From the NCBI RefSeq assembly GCF_002276045.1, contig NZ_NQMR01000026.1, positions 17,621-81,620 of the forward strand: a DNA stretch of 64,000 nucleotides, given 5' to 3'. Of this stretch, positions 26,860-36,283 are shown piece by piece (the stretch's first letter is position 1; the number at the start of each line of letters is the position of its first letter). Made by a program: the position numbers and the translations under genes. The notes under the pieces were generated by a model. The model ran no database searches. It was not told the origin of the DNA and saw only the letters and a list, made by a program, of their open reading frames with translations. Origin of the DNA: Pseudoalteromonas sp. NBT06-2 (GTDB lineage Bacteria; Pseudomonadota; Gammaproteobacteria; Enterobacterales; Alteromonadaceae).

Positions 26860-27877
26860 ATCTTTTCCACAATAAATCAGCTAATTCTTGCTGTTCATGC
26901 CATTTACCTTGCTGTAGCCAATTCACTAAATACGCTGCAACATCAGGATAATTTGCTTGATGTAACTTAATATCAGAAGTTAAGAAATCTTCACATATTT
27001 TTGAATTTAAACTATGCATTACTTTTCCTAAGCCTAGCGTCAATAACGCTTTGGCATTAGAAATTTGTTCCATTTGCCCCGCTAACGGTTTTACTAAAAC
27101 ATCAATGCCAATATGAATACACTCACTGACTAATTCAAAGCCTGCACCACAAATAACTTTTTTGCTTTCTATTAGATCTTGCTTAAACCCAGTTAAGCAT
27201 GGAGATCTTGTATGAATATTGCCATTATCATTATTTTCTAAATCTGGTGAGTATATGTAAAAATCAAAATTTTTAAATTTTGATAATAAATTAATGACTG
27301 CACTTTGTGCTTCAAAGGGCAAATATACTATAACCTTATTTTTCTTTATATCTGAAATCATTAATCTTGTATCAACTATTGGTGGTAAAATTGGACTGTC
27401 AAAATGATGCCAATGTAAACCAATTGGAAACCTCACTGGCGCAAATTTTTGTATTAATTTATTAGTAAACCAAGTATCGCCCTCTTTTGGGATATCATGC
27501 AAAAAAGCATATTGATGTCCTATTCCTATTGAATCTACACTCTGTTGTTTTGCAGCCCATGCAGATACGGGCTCAAAATCGCTGATCACTAAATCATATT
27601 CAGTTAAATCTAGAGATTTTACATCAGCAAAAAATTGCTTAAGATTATTTTTTTGTATCGTTTTTCTTTTACGAATTCGTCCACCTTCAGTAATAAATGT
27701 TAGCCCTGCTCTATGTTCAAAATTTCCAAAAGATTCCATACCAAATAACTCATCTTTATCTCTACCTGAGATTAAATAAGTCACATCTAAGTCCGATTTG
27801 TTTAAATGCTCAGCCATTATTCTAGAACGTGTTAAATGGCCATTTCCCGTTCCCTGAACACCATAAAGAATTTTCAT
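26858..27877 (-). CDS. glycosyltransferase of the MJ1255/VC2487 family
   Basis: 339 residues, GT-B-like. The N-terminus KILYGVQGTGNGHLTRSRIMAEHL has the glycine-rich phosphate loop. The middle holds YDLVISDFEPVSAWAAKQ and GIGHQYAFLHD, and the C-terminal nucleotide-binding half has KKVICGAGFELVSECIHIGIDVLVKPLAGQMEQ. This matches the MJ1255/VC2487 family, whose acceptor is not established. The gene abuts the PAP2-phosphatase gene upstream (stop and start adjacent), so the pair is surely co-transcribed. A shared lipid-linked or membrane-associated glycan step is inferred. Confidence 0.88.
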   Translation of the reverse strand: MKILYGVQGTGNGHLTRSRIMAEHLNKSDLDVTYLISGRDKDELFGMESFGNFEHRAGLTFITEGGRIRKRKTIQKNNLKQFFADVKSLDLTEYDLVISDFEPVSAWAAKQQSVDSIGIGHQYAFLHDIPKEGDTWFTNKLIQKFAPVRFPIGLHWHHFDSPILPPIVDTRLMISDIKKNKVIVYLPFEAQSAVINLLSKFKNFDFYIYSPDLENNDNGNIHTRSPCLTGFKQDLIESKKVICGAGFELVSECIHIGIDVLVKPLAGQMEQISNAKALLTLGLGKVMHSLNSKICEDFLTSDIKLHQANYPDVAAYLVNWLQQGKWHEQQELADLLWKR

Positions 27878-28387
27878 TTACTCACCCATTATTATAATTA
27901 CTAAAAACCCTATAGCCGAACCCAAACTCCCACCCGCTAATATATCTGTTGGAAAGTGAACTCCAAGAAGCACTCTAGAAATACCCACACAACTTGCCCA
28001 AAGATAAATAACATAACTTAACGAAGGAAAGTATTGAGAAACAACAAAAGCTAATAGAAATGCTCCTGATGTGTGCCCTGATGGAAAACTAAATTCATCT
28101 GAAGCGACAATAGTCGCTTTAAAAAAAGGTATCGCTTGAGGTGGTCTATTACGCTTTAAAGTATTTTTTAAAAGCCAATAAATTGGCCTTTCAATCATAA
28201 AAGCGATTAAAGTAGCAATCACAAGATACATACCTTTATCAGCTGGTATTAACATCAGCGGAAATGTTACCTGTAAATATCCATCACCCGATTTTGAGAT
28301 TATATTTGCTAAGGGTTTAAGTTTGTCACTTTTATGCCCAGATACACACCACATAAACATAACAGTATCTAAATGTTGTAGTTTCAC
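27878..28387 (-). CDS. PAP2-family membrane phosphatase
   Basis: 169 residues with several membrane helices. The three PAP2 motifs are intact: KNTLKRNRP (Lys, Arg, Pro), FPSGHTS (His) and SRVLLGVHFPTD (Arg, His, Asp). Family members hydrolyse phosphatidic acid, undecaprenyl pyrophosphate or related lipid phosphates at the outer face of the inner membrane. The tight pairing with a glycosyltransferase suggests a lipid carrier phosphate as substrate (inference). Confidence 0.9.
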   Translation of the reverse strand: MKLQHLDTVMFMWCVSGHKSDKLKPLANIISKSGDGYLQVTFPLMLIPADKGMYLVIATLIAFMIERPIYWLLKNTLKRNRPPQAIPFFKATIVASDEFSFPSGHTSGAFLLAFVVSQYFPSLSYVIYLWASCVGISRVLLGVHFPTDILAGGSLGSAIGFLVIIIMGE

Positions 28388-28511
28388 AATTATCTCCTTA
28401 TCTGTCCCATATCATTCCCAAATATGTTGTTACTTAGATTAGAATGGCTTGCTGAAGATAATGAGGCTCTGATGTGGCTTTTTAGTGACAGTAAAATGAA
28501 GTTAAGTTGAC

Positions 28512-28535
28512 AGCCTTAAATAATTATTTAAGGCT
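28512..28535. terminator. perfect 10-bp inverted repeat after dodecin gene
   Basis: AGCCTTAAAT / ATTTAAGGCT with an AATT loop lies 14 bp downstream of the dodecin stop. The T-rich side is on the plus strand, so as a terminator for the minus-strand gene it lacks a canonical U-tract. Confidence 0.5.
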
Positions 28536-28548
28536 TTAAATTTTATTT

Positions 28549-28764
28549 TTAGCTATTTTCTATTTTAAAACCAACTTTAATAGTTACTTGAAAATGACCC
28601 ACTTTGCCATCAACGATATGTCCACGCGTTTCAACAACTTCAAACCAATCTAAGTTCTTTATAGTTTTACTACATTGCGTAATTGCATTATGAATTGCTT
28701 CTTCAATACTCGTTGGGGATGAACCAACCATTTCGATTTTTTTATAGGTATGGTGATCAGACAT
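28549..28764 (-). CDS. dodecin family flavin-binding protein
   Basis: 71 residues, the usual dodecin length. The sequence [22 protein letters not shown]...[33 protein letters not shown] shows the beta-alpha-beta-beta fold and the flavin-stacking Trp of LDWFEV. Dodecins assemble into hollow dodecamers that store FMN or coenzyme A-related ligands and guard against flavin photochemistry. It is monocistronic. Confidence 0.95.
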   Translation of the reverse strand: MSDHHTYKKIEMVGSSPTSIEEAIHNAITQCSKTIKNLDWFEVVETRGHIVDGKVGHFQVTIKVGFKIENS

Positions 28765-28939
28765 AATACTCTCTTAATAGTAAAAAAAATTATTACGTAT
28801 AAATATAGAACTATTTTTAGAATTAGAGCTATATTTAAAAATAATTTAATTTATAAATGAGCTTATTTGTTATGGTAGTTAAGTTATTAGTCGTGTATGT
28901 TTACGCTATAAACAATTGATTACTCAGTGAGTATTTAAT

Positions 28940-29167
28940 ATGCAATGGCTAAAGCTAGCAACACGTACTATCGTAATTATACGTTCATTAAAAGTTGCTA
29001 TGGTTGTGGGGACAATTTTAGTTTTCATAAATCAAGCCGATGTCATAATAAATGGTGAGCTTATGCTCAGCCATTTTATTAAAATAATATTAACCTATTG
29101 TGTTCCATATTGTGTATCAACTTATGCCAGTGTAGATTCTATGTTGAATTCTAATGCTACTGAATAA
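28940..29167 (+). CDS. nrtS: NrtS-family nitrate/nitrite transporter
   Basis: 75 residues with two membrane helices: [21 protein letters not shown] and [22 protein letters not shown]. The motifs SLKVAxVVGTIL and [12 protein letters not shown] are diagnostic of the small NrtS family, described as nitrate/nitrite transporters that probably function as oligomers. It lies 20 bp ahead of a soluble chemoreceptor gene that has its own AAAGAGGA ribosome-binding site, so the three genes here probably form one transcript. Nitrate transport is family knowledge; a link to chemotaxis is inference. Confidence 0.88.
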   Translation: MQWLKLATRTIVIIRSLKVAMVVGTILVFINQADVIINGELMLSHFIKIILTYCVPYCVSTYASVDSMLNSNATE

Positions 29168-29187
29168 CTAATAAAGAGGATTTTCAA

Positions 29188-30096
29188 ATGTTTAATTTTT
29201 TTGGTGGCGATAAAACTCCAGAAGGACATGTTTTAATTAAACAAGATGAATTAGCTGACTTAAATGCCAAAGCGCAGATTTTAGACCAACTAATCTCTGG
29301 CGGCGCTTTAGAAATGGCGCAACAAATTACTGAAAATGCGCAAAATGTAAATGTTGCATCTTCAAATAGGCTAAGTGAAATTGAAAATAACTATGGCTTA
29401 ATTCAATCTTTTATTGAGCAATCCGAGAGCGTTGAACATACTTCTAGTGAGTCATTTGAATCCGCAAAAGCGACTTCTCAAACATCAGCTAATGGCATTC
29501 AACAGCTGGAAAGCTTAACTGAAAACATTACAACTTCAGCACAATACATTAGTGAGTTCACAGAACTATTAGCAAGTCTTGATGAAAACAACCGCAACAT
29601 AGGTCAATTAGTTGAATCAATTAAGGGAATTGCAGATCAAACAAACTTACTTGCGTTAAACGCAGCTATAGAAGCTGCCCGAGCAGGTGAACATGGTCGT
29701 GGTTTTGCTGTTGTTGCAGATGAAGTACGCTCTTTAGCAAATACGGCAAATCAATCAGCTGACCAAATTCAAAATGAAATGAAAAAGATAATGGGTATTT
29801 CATCTTCTATAATTGATAAGCAAAAAGAAGTCACAACCATTATTGATGGCAGTGTTGATATTGCCAATACAACCATGGAAAGCCTGCAAGAATTAGTATC
29901 TATGTCTTCTTCTAGTGCAAGTTTAGTTGAATCTACAATAGTTCAGGTACAGCAACAATTAAGTAGCTCTGAAACAATAAAACACAGTATGCAACAATTG
30001 ATTGAAGAGACTCGCCATGCATTAGATGGTTCAGCCACCAATGTCGATTTAGGTCAACAACTTATAAGTCAACTTATTTTAGATAACCGTATATAA
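29188..30096 (+). CDS. soluble methyl-accepting chemotaxis-type protein
   Basis: 302 residues with no membrane helix. Residues 1-35 include a short N-terminal cap ([22 protein letters not shown]). The rest is a long antiparallel coiled coil whose tip (about 150-185: [18 protein letters not shown], then [19 protein letters not shown]) is the strongly conserved CheA/CheW-binding hairpin. It is shorter than typical MCPs and lacks PAS, HAMP or ligand-binding domains, so it should be cytoplasmic and would depend on a partner for input. It overlaps the next gene by one base (TAATG) and follows nrtS. Confidence 0.93.
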   Translation: MFNFFGGDKTPEGHVLIKQDELADLNAKAQILDQLISGGALEMAQQITENAQNVNVASSNRLSEIENNYGLIQSFIEQSESVEHTSSESFESAKATSQTSANGIQQLESLTENITTSAQYISEFTELLASLDENNRNIGQLVESIKGIADQTNLLALNAAIEAARAGEHGRGFAVVADEVRSLANTANQSADQIQNEMKKIMGISSSIIDKQKEVTTIIDGSVDIANTTMESLQELVSMSSSSASLVESTIVQVQQQLSSSETIKHSMQQLIEETRHALDGSATNVDLGQQLISQLILDNRI

Positions 30097-30437
30097 TGAC
30101 GAGAGAAGAAGCTTTATTAGCAATTATTCAATTTAGTACAAACAAAGATGAAGCTTTTTCTCAATTAGCACAATATCCAAAGGAGAGCGAAACAAAACTT
30201 GTTCACGTTACTCCTTTGATGCTTATCAATAATATAAAGCTGTATACCCAAAACCTGATCACAAGTGACGATCTAGAATTTTGGGCTAATTTTATTGAGA
30301 TACGTGAAGATATTAACTTTAACAATGTAGAAGATGAAATTTATGCTTTATCTAACCCTGACTTAATGGGAGAAATAACAGTCACTAAAATGAACAGACT
30401 CATCTCTATTCTAGAAAACCCGCATATCAAGCATTAA
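30096..30437 (+). CDS. 113-aa protein coupled to the soluble chemoreceptor
   Basis: 113 residues, no family recognised. It is acidic, mostly helical and without membrane segments: an N-terminal helical region (REEALLAIIQFSTNKDEAFSQLAQYP), a central DDLEFWANFIEIREDINFNNVEDEIYALSNPDL and a C-terminal KMNRLISILENP. The start codon overlaps the chemoreceptor stop (TAATG), so the two are translationally coupled and probably interact. The W-x-x-FIEIRED segment resembles the small helical proteins sometimes encoded beside toxins or signalling hubs. No function can be assigned. Confidence 0.75.
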   Translation: MTREEALLAIIQFSTNKDEAFSQLAQYPKESETKLVHVTPLMLINNIKLYTQNLITSDDLEFWANFIEIREDINFNNVEDEIYALSNPDLMGEITVTKMNRLISILENPHIKH

Positions 30438-30533
30438 TATTCTCAAGATTTAACTTTTTATCTTTTTCACTTGATTATTCTCATATATTTTCCACACTTA
30501 GATTAATAAGATCTTTCAGAGATTTATTCATTC

Positions 30534-31688
30534 ATGACGCAGTTTGATGTAACCATTATTGGAGGTGGCATTGCAGGAGCGGGTGTTGCACAGTGTGCCG
30601 CAGCTGCAGGTTATCGCGTTTTACTTTTGGAAAAAGGAGATTATGCAAGTCAAACATCTTGTAGTTCAAGTAAATTAATACATGGCGGTTTACGTTATCT
30701 TGAAACAATGCAATTAAACCTAGTGTACAATGCACTTCATGAACGTACATCTTTACTTAGACTTGCACCTGAATTAGTAAAACCAGTCCCTTTTTACATT
30801 CCTCTTTATAAAGACAGCTCAAGAAGTGTATGGACATTACGAGCAGGTTTATCTCTATATGCACTTCTTTCTGGCTTTACAAAATTAAGTCGGTATAAAG
30901 AACTTCCTAAAAAGAGTTGGTCTGTGATTCAAGGATTAAAAACTGATGGTTTAATTGCAGTTTTTCAATATTGGGATGCCCAAACTAATGATCAATTACT
31001 CACTAATAGTGTTATTAACAGCGCAATAGACTTAGGTGCTAAAGCACAATCATATGCAGAATTTATAAAAGCCGAAAAACTCAGTAGCGGATATAAAGTG
31101 ACTTACCGACTTAATAAAGATATATGCGAAATTAATACTAAAATGATAATTAACGCTACTGGACCTTGGGTTAATGAAACGTTAAATAAAATATATCCGC
31201 AAATTAAGGGATGCAATATTGACTGGGTACAAGGCACTCATGTTATTTTAGATAAAACAGCGCCTAAAAAAATCTTTTACTTAGAAGTAAAAACAGATCA
31301 GCGTGTTATATTTGTGATGCCTTGGTATGGAAAAACACTCATCGGAACAACTGAAGTACTATTACAAGAATTACCTGAATATATTAGCCCACATGCTGAA
31401 GAGATTGATTATTTATTATCAGCTTACCAAAGTTACTATAAAGGCGAATTACCAAAAATAATACGTTCTTTTGCGGGTATTCGCGTGCTACCAAAGCACA
31501 GTGATACTGCATTCTCAAGACCGCGGGAAAGCATTATTTGGCAAGATCAAAACAATCCAAATATCATTAGTTTATATGGTGGCAAGTTAACCACATTTAG
31601 AATGGCAGCTAAAAAAGTTGTTAAGAAAGTAAAAAAACAAATCGGTGCAAAAAAAATCCGTGCCAATATTGATAGCATCAAATTATAA
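30534..31688 (+). CDS. GlpD-like FAD-dependent oxidoreductase, short form
   Basis: 384 residues. The N-terminus FDVTIIGGGIAGAGVAQCAAAAGYRVLLLEKGDYASQTSCSSSKLIHGGLRYLE, spread over residues 4-57, has the dinucleotide-binding GGGIAGAG and the GlpD signature SSKLIHGGLRYLE. It resembles glycerol-3-phosphate dehydrogenase, but classical GlpD is about 500 residues, with a C-terminal cap domain missing here; the frame ends soon after the FAD-contact strand NIISLYGGKLTTFRMAAKKV. It is probably a membrane-associated dehydrogenase of a polyol phosphate or hydroxy acid feeding the quinone pool. Substrate uncertain. Confidence 0.82.
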   Translation: MTQFDVTIIGGGIAGAGVAQCAAAAGYRVLLLEKGDYASQTSCSSSKLIHGGLRYLETMQLNLVYNALHERTSLLRLAPELVKPVPFYIPLYKDSSRSVWTLRAGLSLYALLSGFTKLSRYKELPKKSWSVIQGLKTDGLIAVFQYWDAQTNDQLLTNSVINSAIDLGAKAQSYAEFIKAEKLSSGYKVTYRLNKDICEINTKMIINATGPWVNETLNKIYPQIKGCNIDWVQGTHVILDKTAPKKIFYLEVKTDQRVIFVMPWYGKTLIGTTEVLLQELPEYISPHAEEIDYLLSAYQSYYKGELPKIIRSFAGIRVLPKHSDTAFSRPRESIIWQDQNNPNIISLYGGKLTTFRMAAKKVVKKVKKQIGAKKIRANIDSIKL

Positions 31689-31780
31689 GTTCTAAAAACC
31701 AGAATACTCCCTTTATAATTCAAAAATTGTAAATAAATATAACAATATATTGCTCATAAGCATCTCACTTGTTATGTTTA

Positions 31781-31801
31781 ATCTAAGAGGGTATCTTAGA
31801 T
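31781..31801. promoter_or_regulatory. 7-bp inverted repeat in leader of TonB receptor gene
   Basis: ATCTAAG / CTTAGAT separated by 7 bp, 57 bp before the ATG of the receptor gene. It may be a leader hairpin or an operator. Confidence 0.3.
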
Positions 31802-31857
31802 ATGGCGTGGTAAGTCATTCTAAATAAATTATAATTATAATAAAAGGGCGTAAATAA

Positions 31858-34848
31858 ATGAATAACCATTTAATTTTTAACAAAACACAACTGGCAGGTG
31901 CTATAAAAAAATCATTTATGTTCGCGGCTTTAAGCTCAATTTACGCAGCAGCACCAAGTTATGCCGCTGAAATTGAAGCTGATGAGCAAGTAGAACGCAT
32001 TATTGTCACCGGTTCTCGTATACAGCGCTCTAGCGCACAGATGACCACACCAACCACTGTGATAGATTCTGCAGCTATTGAAATGTCTGGCGCTAAAAAT
32101 ATTGGTGATTTACTCAATAAATATCCGGCTTTATTAGATGGTATCGGTGGTGCAGGTAATAATACCAATAGCGGTGATAGTTTTTCTTTAAATAATGCAG
32201 GGTTAGAACTTGCTAACTTAAGAGGCTTAGGCACAAACAGAACCTTAGTATTAGTGAATGGTCGTAGGCATGTACCTGGTGCTGCTGGGACTTCAGCAGT
32301 AGATATGAGCATGATCCCATCAGCCCTTGTAGATCATATTGAAATTATAACAGGGGGTGCATCTGCTATTTACGGTGCAGATGCTGTAACAGGTGTTGTG
32401 AACTTTATTTTAAAAGATGATATTGAAGGCTTAAAAGTAGATATTTCAGCAGGTATGACAAACGAAAGTGATGGTGAAAGCCAAGATGCGTCTTTTACCT
32501 ATGGTACAAATTTTGATAACAATAAGGGAAATATTACTGCTCACTTATCTTATTCAAATGAGGAAGAAATTCCCTTTACCGCAAGAGATTATGCATTAAA
32601 TCGATACGCATTCAGAGTTAATCCGCTTAATACTGGCCCTGATGATGGCATCGCAGATACCATTTTCTTTAATGATGTACGTTTCCAAGCACTCAGTAAA
32701 GAGGGGTTATTTTATGTGCCAAATAATAACTGGGTAGGTGGAGATGGTTCAGACATTATCAATAATAACTTACCACCCACCTTTGCCAACGATCCATTTG
32801 GTTTAGGTTATGATACCTATGCGATAGATAGAGAAACGGGCCAGTTCAGAGATTTTGTACCTGGCATTAACTGTCAGGTTGTTCCTTGTGATGGAGGCGA
32901 TGGTTTTAGAACGCAAGAAACAGGCACCCTAAATTCTCCAAGCGAGCGTGTTATTTTTAATATAAATGGCCGCTATGATGTAAATAATGAGCTCAGGTTA
33001 TTTACAGAAGCAAAGTATGGCAAGGTAGAGTCAGCTGTATCAACACAAGCATCTGTTTTTCATGATGATAACTTTGGACCTCTTATCTCAATTACTAAAG
33101 ATAACCCGTTTAGACCTCAACAACTTGTAGATATCATGCAACAAAGAGAATTAGATGTTGTTGCTTTAGCAGTGATTGGTTTAAATGCGAGAAATGAAAA
33201 TATCAGAGAAACAACACAATTTACATTTGGTGCTGAAGGCACTTTCTCTGAATATGACTATAACTTTTATGTTCAACACGGTAAGGTTGAGAGTGAATTA
33301 AATTCTGTAGATGTATTAAATGAAAACTACTATCATGCTTTAGATGCTGTTACCGATGCTAATGGTAATGCTGTGTGTCGGGATGCAGCCCAAAACCCTG
33401 ACTGTGTCGCATATAATCCGATTAATGGTTTAGCATCTGATGCTGCAAAAGATTATGTTGGAGTGACGTTACAACAAAATGAATCAATTGAGCAAACTGT
33501 TGCAGCATTTTCTCTCAGTGGTGAACTATTAGAAGCACCAGCTGGGACGGTAGATTTTGCAGTTGGTGTAGAATATCGAAAAGAAACCTCTAATAGTGAT
33601 CCTGATCCATTATCTCAAGCAGTTGATGCTGATGGTGTTGGCTCAGGTTTAGTAGGTTCGCGTACCGGCCCTACTCGCCCAGAAAATTCGTACTTAAGTC
33701 CAGTTACAGGTAGCTATAATGTAAAAGAAATTTATGCTGAATTACTTGTGCCTTTAATTGAAAGTCAACCAGCAATAGAAATCTTAGATCTTGAGTTAGC
33801 TGCAAGATATTCAAATCACAGTGTAACTGGTGGGGATTCAACCTATAAAATGGCACTAAACTGGGCGATAAATAGTGACTTTAGAACCCGTTATACTTAT
33901 TCTCATGCGGTACGTGCACCAAATATTGAAGAGCTGTTTTCTGCCGAATCAATTGGTGGCGCACGTATGGATGATCCATGTCATAGAGATAACCAATTAT
34001 TAGGCCCTCAAGGGAGTAATCGAATTGCTAATTGTGCAAGTTTAGGCTTGGCACCAGATTTTGTATCTAATGCTTCATTTGGTACGCGATCAATAGCAAG
34101 TAAAGGTAATATTGAACTTAACCCTGAAATTGCAGATACGTTAACTGTAGGTCTAGTTTATACACCATTTAATGAACTAAGCATTGCAGTCGATTATTGG
34201 GATATCAATATTGAAGATGCCATTACCACATTTGAAGCCACTGATATTTTAAACAACTGTGTTGATGGCCAAAGCCTAAACAGTGTATTTTGTGACGCAG
34301 TAAAAAGAGATAATGAAGGTCAAATTTTATTGGTCTCTACGCAAAGCATTAATGCTGCGAATTTTGCGGCTAATGGTACTGATTTAGATATCAACTATCA
34401 CCATGATTTATCACTAGGCCAGCTAAACTTTACCTTTAAAGGCACCTATTTAGATGAAAAAACATTCCAACAAAACGCTGCTGATCCAACTGATATAGAT
34501 AGTCAAGCAGGTGAAGTGGGCTCACCACACTTTAGAGCATTAATCACATCGGCTTTAACAACAGATAATATGGTAACGAGTTGGACCGTAAACTATATTG
34601 GTGAGTCTACATTTAATAAAGAAGCTAATCCGGAGGAATATCCTGATACTTTTAATAACAAAGTAAAGGCATACACATATCATAACCTTAACTTAAGTTA
34701 TTCATATAACGATTCTATTTCTTTGTATTTAGGTATAGATAATGTGGCAAATAAAAAACCAGCAGCATTACCTAATTTAAATGCTGGCGGGTTATTATAT
34801 GATGGCATAGGTCGTAAATATTATGCAGGTATGCAGTTTGATTTGTAA
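31858..34848 (+). CDS. TonB-dependent outer-membrane receptor
   Basis: 996 residues. A signal peptide ends at YAAAPSYAAEIEA (cleavage about residue 37) and is followed by a TonB box-like VERIIVTGSRI. The plug domain (about 55-185) has NIGDLLNKYP, LRGLGTNRTLVLVNGRRHVPG and GASAIYGADAVTGVVNF. The C-terminal beta-barrel ends in KYYAGMQFDL with a terminal Leu-type strand. Such receptors import large ligands (oligosaccharides, peptides or metal complexes). Two Cys-containing loops (CQVVPCDG, CHRDNQLLGPQGSNRIANC) may be disulfide-bonded in extracellular loops. No transporter or hydrolase lies beside it to reveal the ligand. It has a leader inverted repeat and a strong downstream terminator. Confidence 0.95.
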   Translation: MNNHLIFNKTQLAGAIKKSFMFAALSSIYAAAPSYAAEIEADEQVERIIVTGSRIQRSSAQMTTPTTVIDSAAIEMSGAKNIGDLLNKYPALLDGIGGAGNNTNSGDSFSLNNAGLELANLRGLGTNRTLVLVNGRRHVPGAAGTSAVDMSMIPSALVDHIEIITGGASAIYGADAVTGVVNFILKDDIEGLKVDISAGMTNESDGESQDASFTYGTNFDNNKGNITAHLSYSNEEEIPFTARDYALNRYAFRVNPLNTGPDDGIADTIFFNDVRFQALSKEGLFYVPNNNWVGGDGSDIINNNLPPTFANDPFGLGYDTYAIDRETGQFRDFVPGINCQVVPCDGGDGFRTQETGTLNSPSERVIFNINGRYDVNNELRLFTEAKYGKVESAVSTQASVFHDDNFGPLISITKDNPFRPQQLVDIMQQRELDVVALAVIGLNARNENIRETTQFTFGAEGTFSEYDYNFYVQHGKVESELNSVDVLNENYYHALDAVTDANGNAVCRDAAQNPDCVAYNPINGLASDAAKDYVGVTLQQNESIEQTVAAFSLSGELLEAPAGTVDFAVGVEYRKETSNSDPDPLSQAVDADGVGSGLVGSRTGPTRPENSYLSPVTGSYNVKEIYAELLVPLIESQPAIEILDLELAARYSNHSVTGGDSTYKMALNWAINSDFRTRYTYSHAVRAPNIEELFSAESIGGARMDDPCHRDNQLLGPQGSNRIANCASLGLAPDFVSNASFGTRSIASKGNIELNPEIADTLTVGLVYTPFNELSIAVDYWDINIEDAITTFEATDILNNCVDGQSLNSVFCDAVKRDNEGQILLVSTQSINAANFAANGTDLDINYHHDLSLGQLNFTFKGTYLDEKTFQQNAADPTDIDSQAGEVGSPHFRALITSALTTDNMVTSWTVNYIGESTFNKEANPEEYPDTFNNKVKAYTYHNLNLSYSYNDSISLYLGIDNVANKKPAALPNLNAGGLLYDGIGRKYYAGMQFDL

Positions 34849-34862
34849 CAACTTAGTTTAAT

Positions 34863-34892
34863 AAAAAAACGCCACTGGAGTGGCGTTTTTTT
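34863..34892. terminator. strong bidirectional intrinsic terminator
   Basis: A7-CGCCACT / AGTGGCG-T7 forms a perfect stem with a very short loop, followed by T-runs on both strands. It separates the convergent TonB receptor gene and the 410-aa hypothetical gene. Confidence 0.92.
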
Positions 34893-34902
34893 ATTAATAG
34901 AT

Positions 34903-36135
34903 TTAACAATGCTCAAAATAAATTCGATAAGTTGATGACCAGATTGGATATTCAACCTCCATCATATAACAAACAAAATCTTCTTTATTTAAATTTGAGT
35001 AGTTAAATAAATAGTCACTCATTTCACCGACTTGAACTTGGTCAATCACTCGTGCACGTTCTGAGCCTAAATGTAAAACATTAAGTTCTGGAAATTCAGG
35101 TAAGCGTTCTGTCCACATATCCGAAGCTCTCAGTTTGCCCTCTTCTACTCTTTGGTTATTAGAGTAACATCCGACGTTAACTGAACTTCGCATATCGAGT
35201 TTTTTATCTAAAAACACCATCATAACTAATTTTTCGGTAGGTGATTTTATACTAATACTGGTAGAGCTACATTTACTTTGATGAACTAAAGGGTTGGCTA
35301 ATTGATCAGGATTACTAAATAAAAAACTGGCATTAAAAGGAGCATCAGATTCTAAATCGTTAAATACAATGCCTGAGTTACTCGCCGAAAAACTTGAATA
35401 GGCAGACGCTAAATTCGGATCCGAAAATTCATCTACAATCCCTATTTGAAATTGAGTTGTATCTATTTTTGAACTTACAGTGACATTATCTGGCGCGATA
35501 AACCCCTCAGGATTAGGGTGCGTATATAACTGAACAAAAGGAGGTGATGCTTTACTACGTTCAATACCCAACTTAGAGATCATGACGACTTCTTGTAAAA
35601 ACTCTTTATTATTTTGATTCTCTGTTAATACATAACACGAGAATAAAGTTTTAATGGAAGAAGATAATAACTGCTTGGAGCATAAAAAGTGTTGATTTCT
35701 TTTTTGTTGTGCAGATAAGGTAACAGCTTGAGATGAGCTTTTAGGTTCATTACCACTAAGAAGTCTTTTTAAGTGCGCATGACTTTTAGCATAAAGCTTA
35801 ATTTGTTGATTAAACACTTGCACAACATTTTCAAGTTCAAGGACATGTTGTTTTTGCAATGACGTTTCTTTTAACTTTAAAATAAACTCATCTAAGCCCG
35901 AGATCCCAGGTAATAAAGTAAGTACTTCTTTACCATTTTTGCTTTTTTGTAAAGCATTTAAAATGCGTTGACAGTTAGATTTATTATAATCGAGCCATTG
36001 AGACATACCTGATATTGAATGTGCAGATTGGGGGAATTGAGTGAACAGTCCATTTAAAACACTTTTAAAGTTTTCACCCGTGCGATTTAATGCAATAAAG
36101 TCTTCACTCGTAAGTGATTTATTTTTAAATGACAT
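34903..36135 (-). CDS. 410-aa hypothetical protein with possible N-terminal HTH
   Basis: 410 residues, no family recognised and no signal or membrane segment. The N-terminus (about 30-85: SAHSISGMSQWLDYNKSNCQRILNALQKSKNGKEVLTLLPGISGL) resembles a winged helix-turn-helix of the IclR type, in which a recognition helix follows N-x-S-x-x-x-R-x-L. The remaining 320 residues are Cys-poor and rich in beta-strand-like stretches (QFQIGIVDEFSDPNLASAYSSF, VNVGCYSNNQRVEEG). It could be a transcriptional regulator with an unfamiliar effector domain. This is only a shape-based suggestion. Confidence 0.6.
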   Translation of the reverse strand: MSFKNKSLTSEDFIALNRTGENFKSVLNGLFTQFPQSAHSISGMSQWLDYNKSNCQRILNALQKSKNGKEVLTLLPGISGLDEFILKLKETSLQKQHVLELENVVQVFNQQIKLYAKSHAHLKRLLSGNEPKSSSQAVTLSAQQKRNQHFLCSKQLLSSSIKTLFSCYVLTENQNNKEFLQEVVMISKLGIERSKASPPFVQLYTHPNPEGFIAPDNVTVSSKIDTTQFQIGIVDEFSDPNLASAYSSFSASNSGIVFNDLESDAPFNASFLFSNPDQLANPLVHQSKCSSTSISIKSPTEKLVMMVFLDKKLDMRSSVNVGCYSNNQRVEEGKLRASDMWTERLPEFPELNVLHLGSERARVIDQVQVGEMSDYLFNYSNLNKEDFVCYMMEVEYPIWSSTYRIYFEHC

Positions 36136-36225
36136 ATCTTTTAATTGTTAATATAATCTATCTTGAATTCTATCTTAAATAACTATTTTTAGGAAATTAA
36201 AGAATGATTTTTACCCCTTTATATA

Positions 36226-36248
36226 AAAGGAGCCGGGGGGACTCCTTT
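36226..36248. terminator. hairpin downstream of protease gene
   Basis: AAAGGAG / CTCCTTT with a GC-rich 9-nt loop. On the minus strand it is followed by TATATAAA and lies 36 bp beyond the protease stop. Confidence 0.6.
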
Positions 36249-36283
36249 ACTATATCAATTATTTTTATTTAATTAAATCAAGT

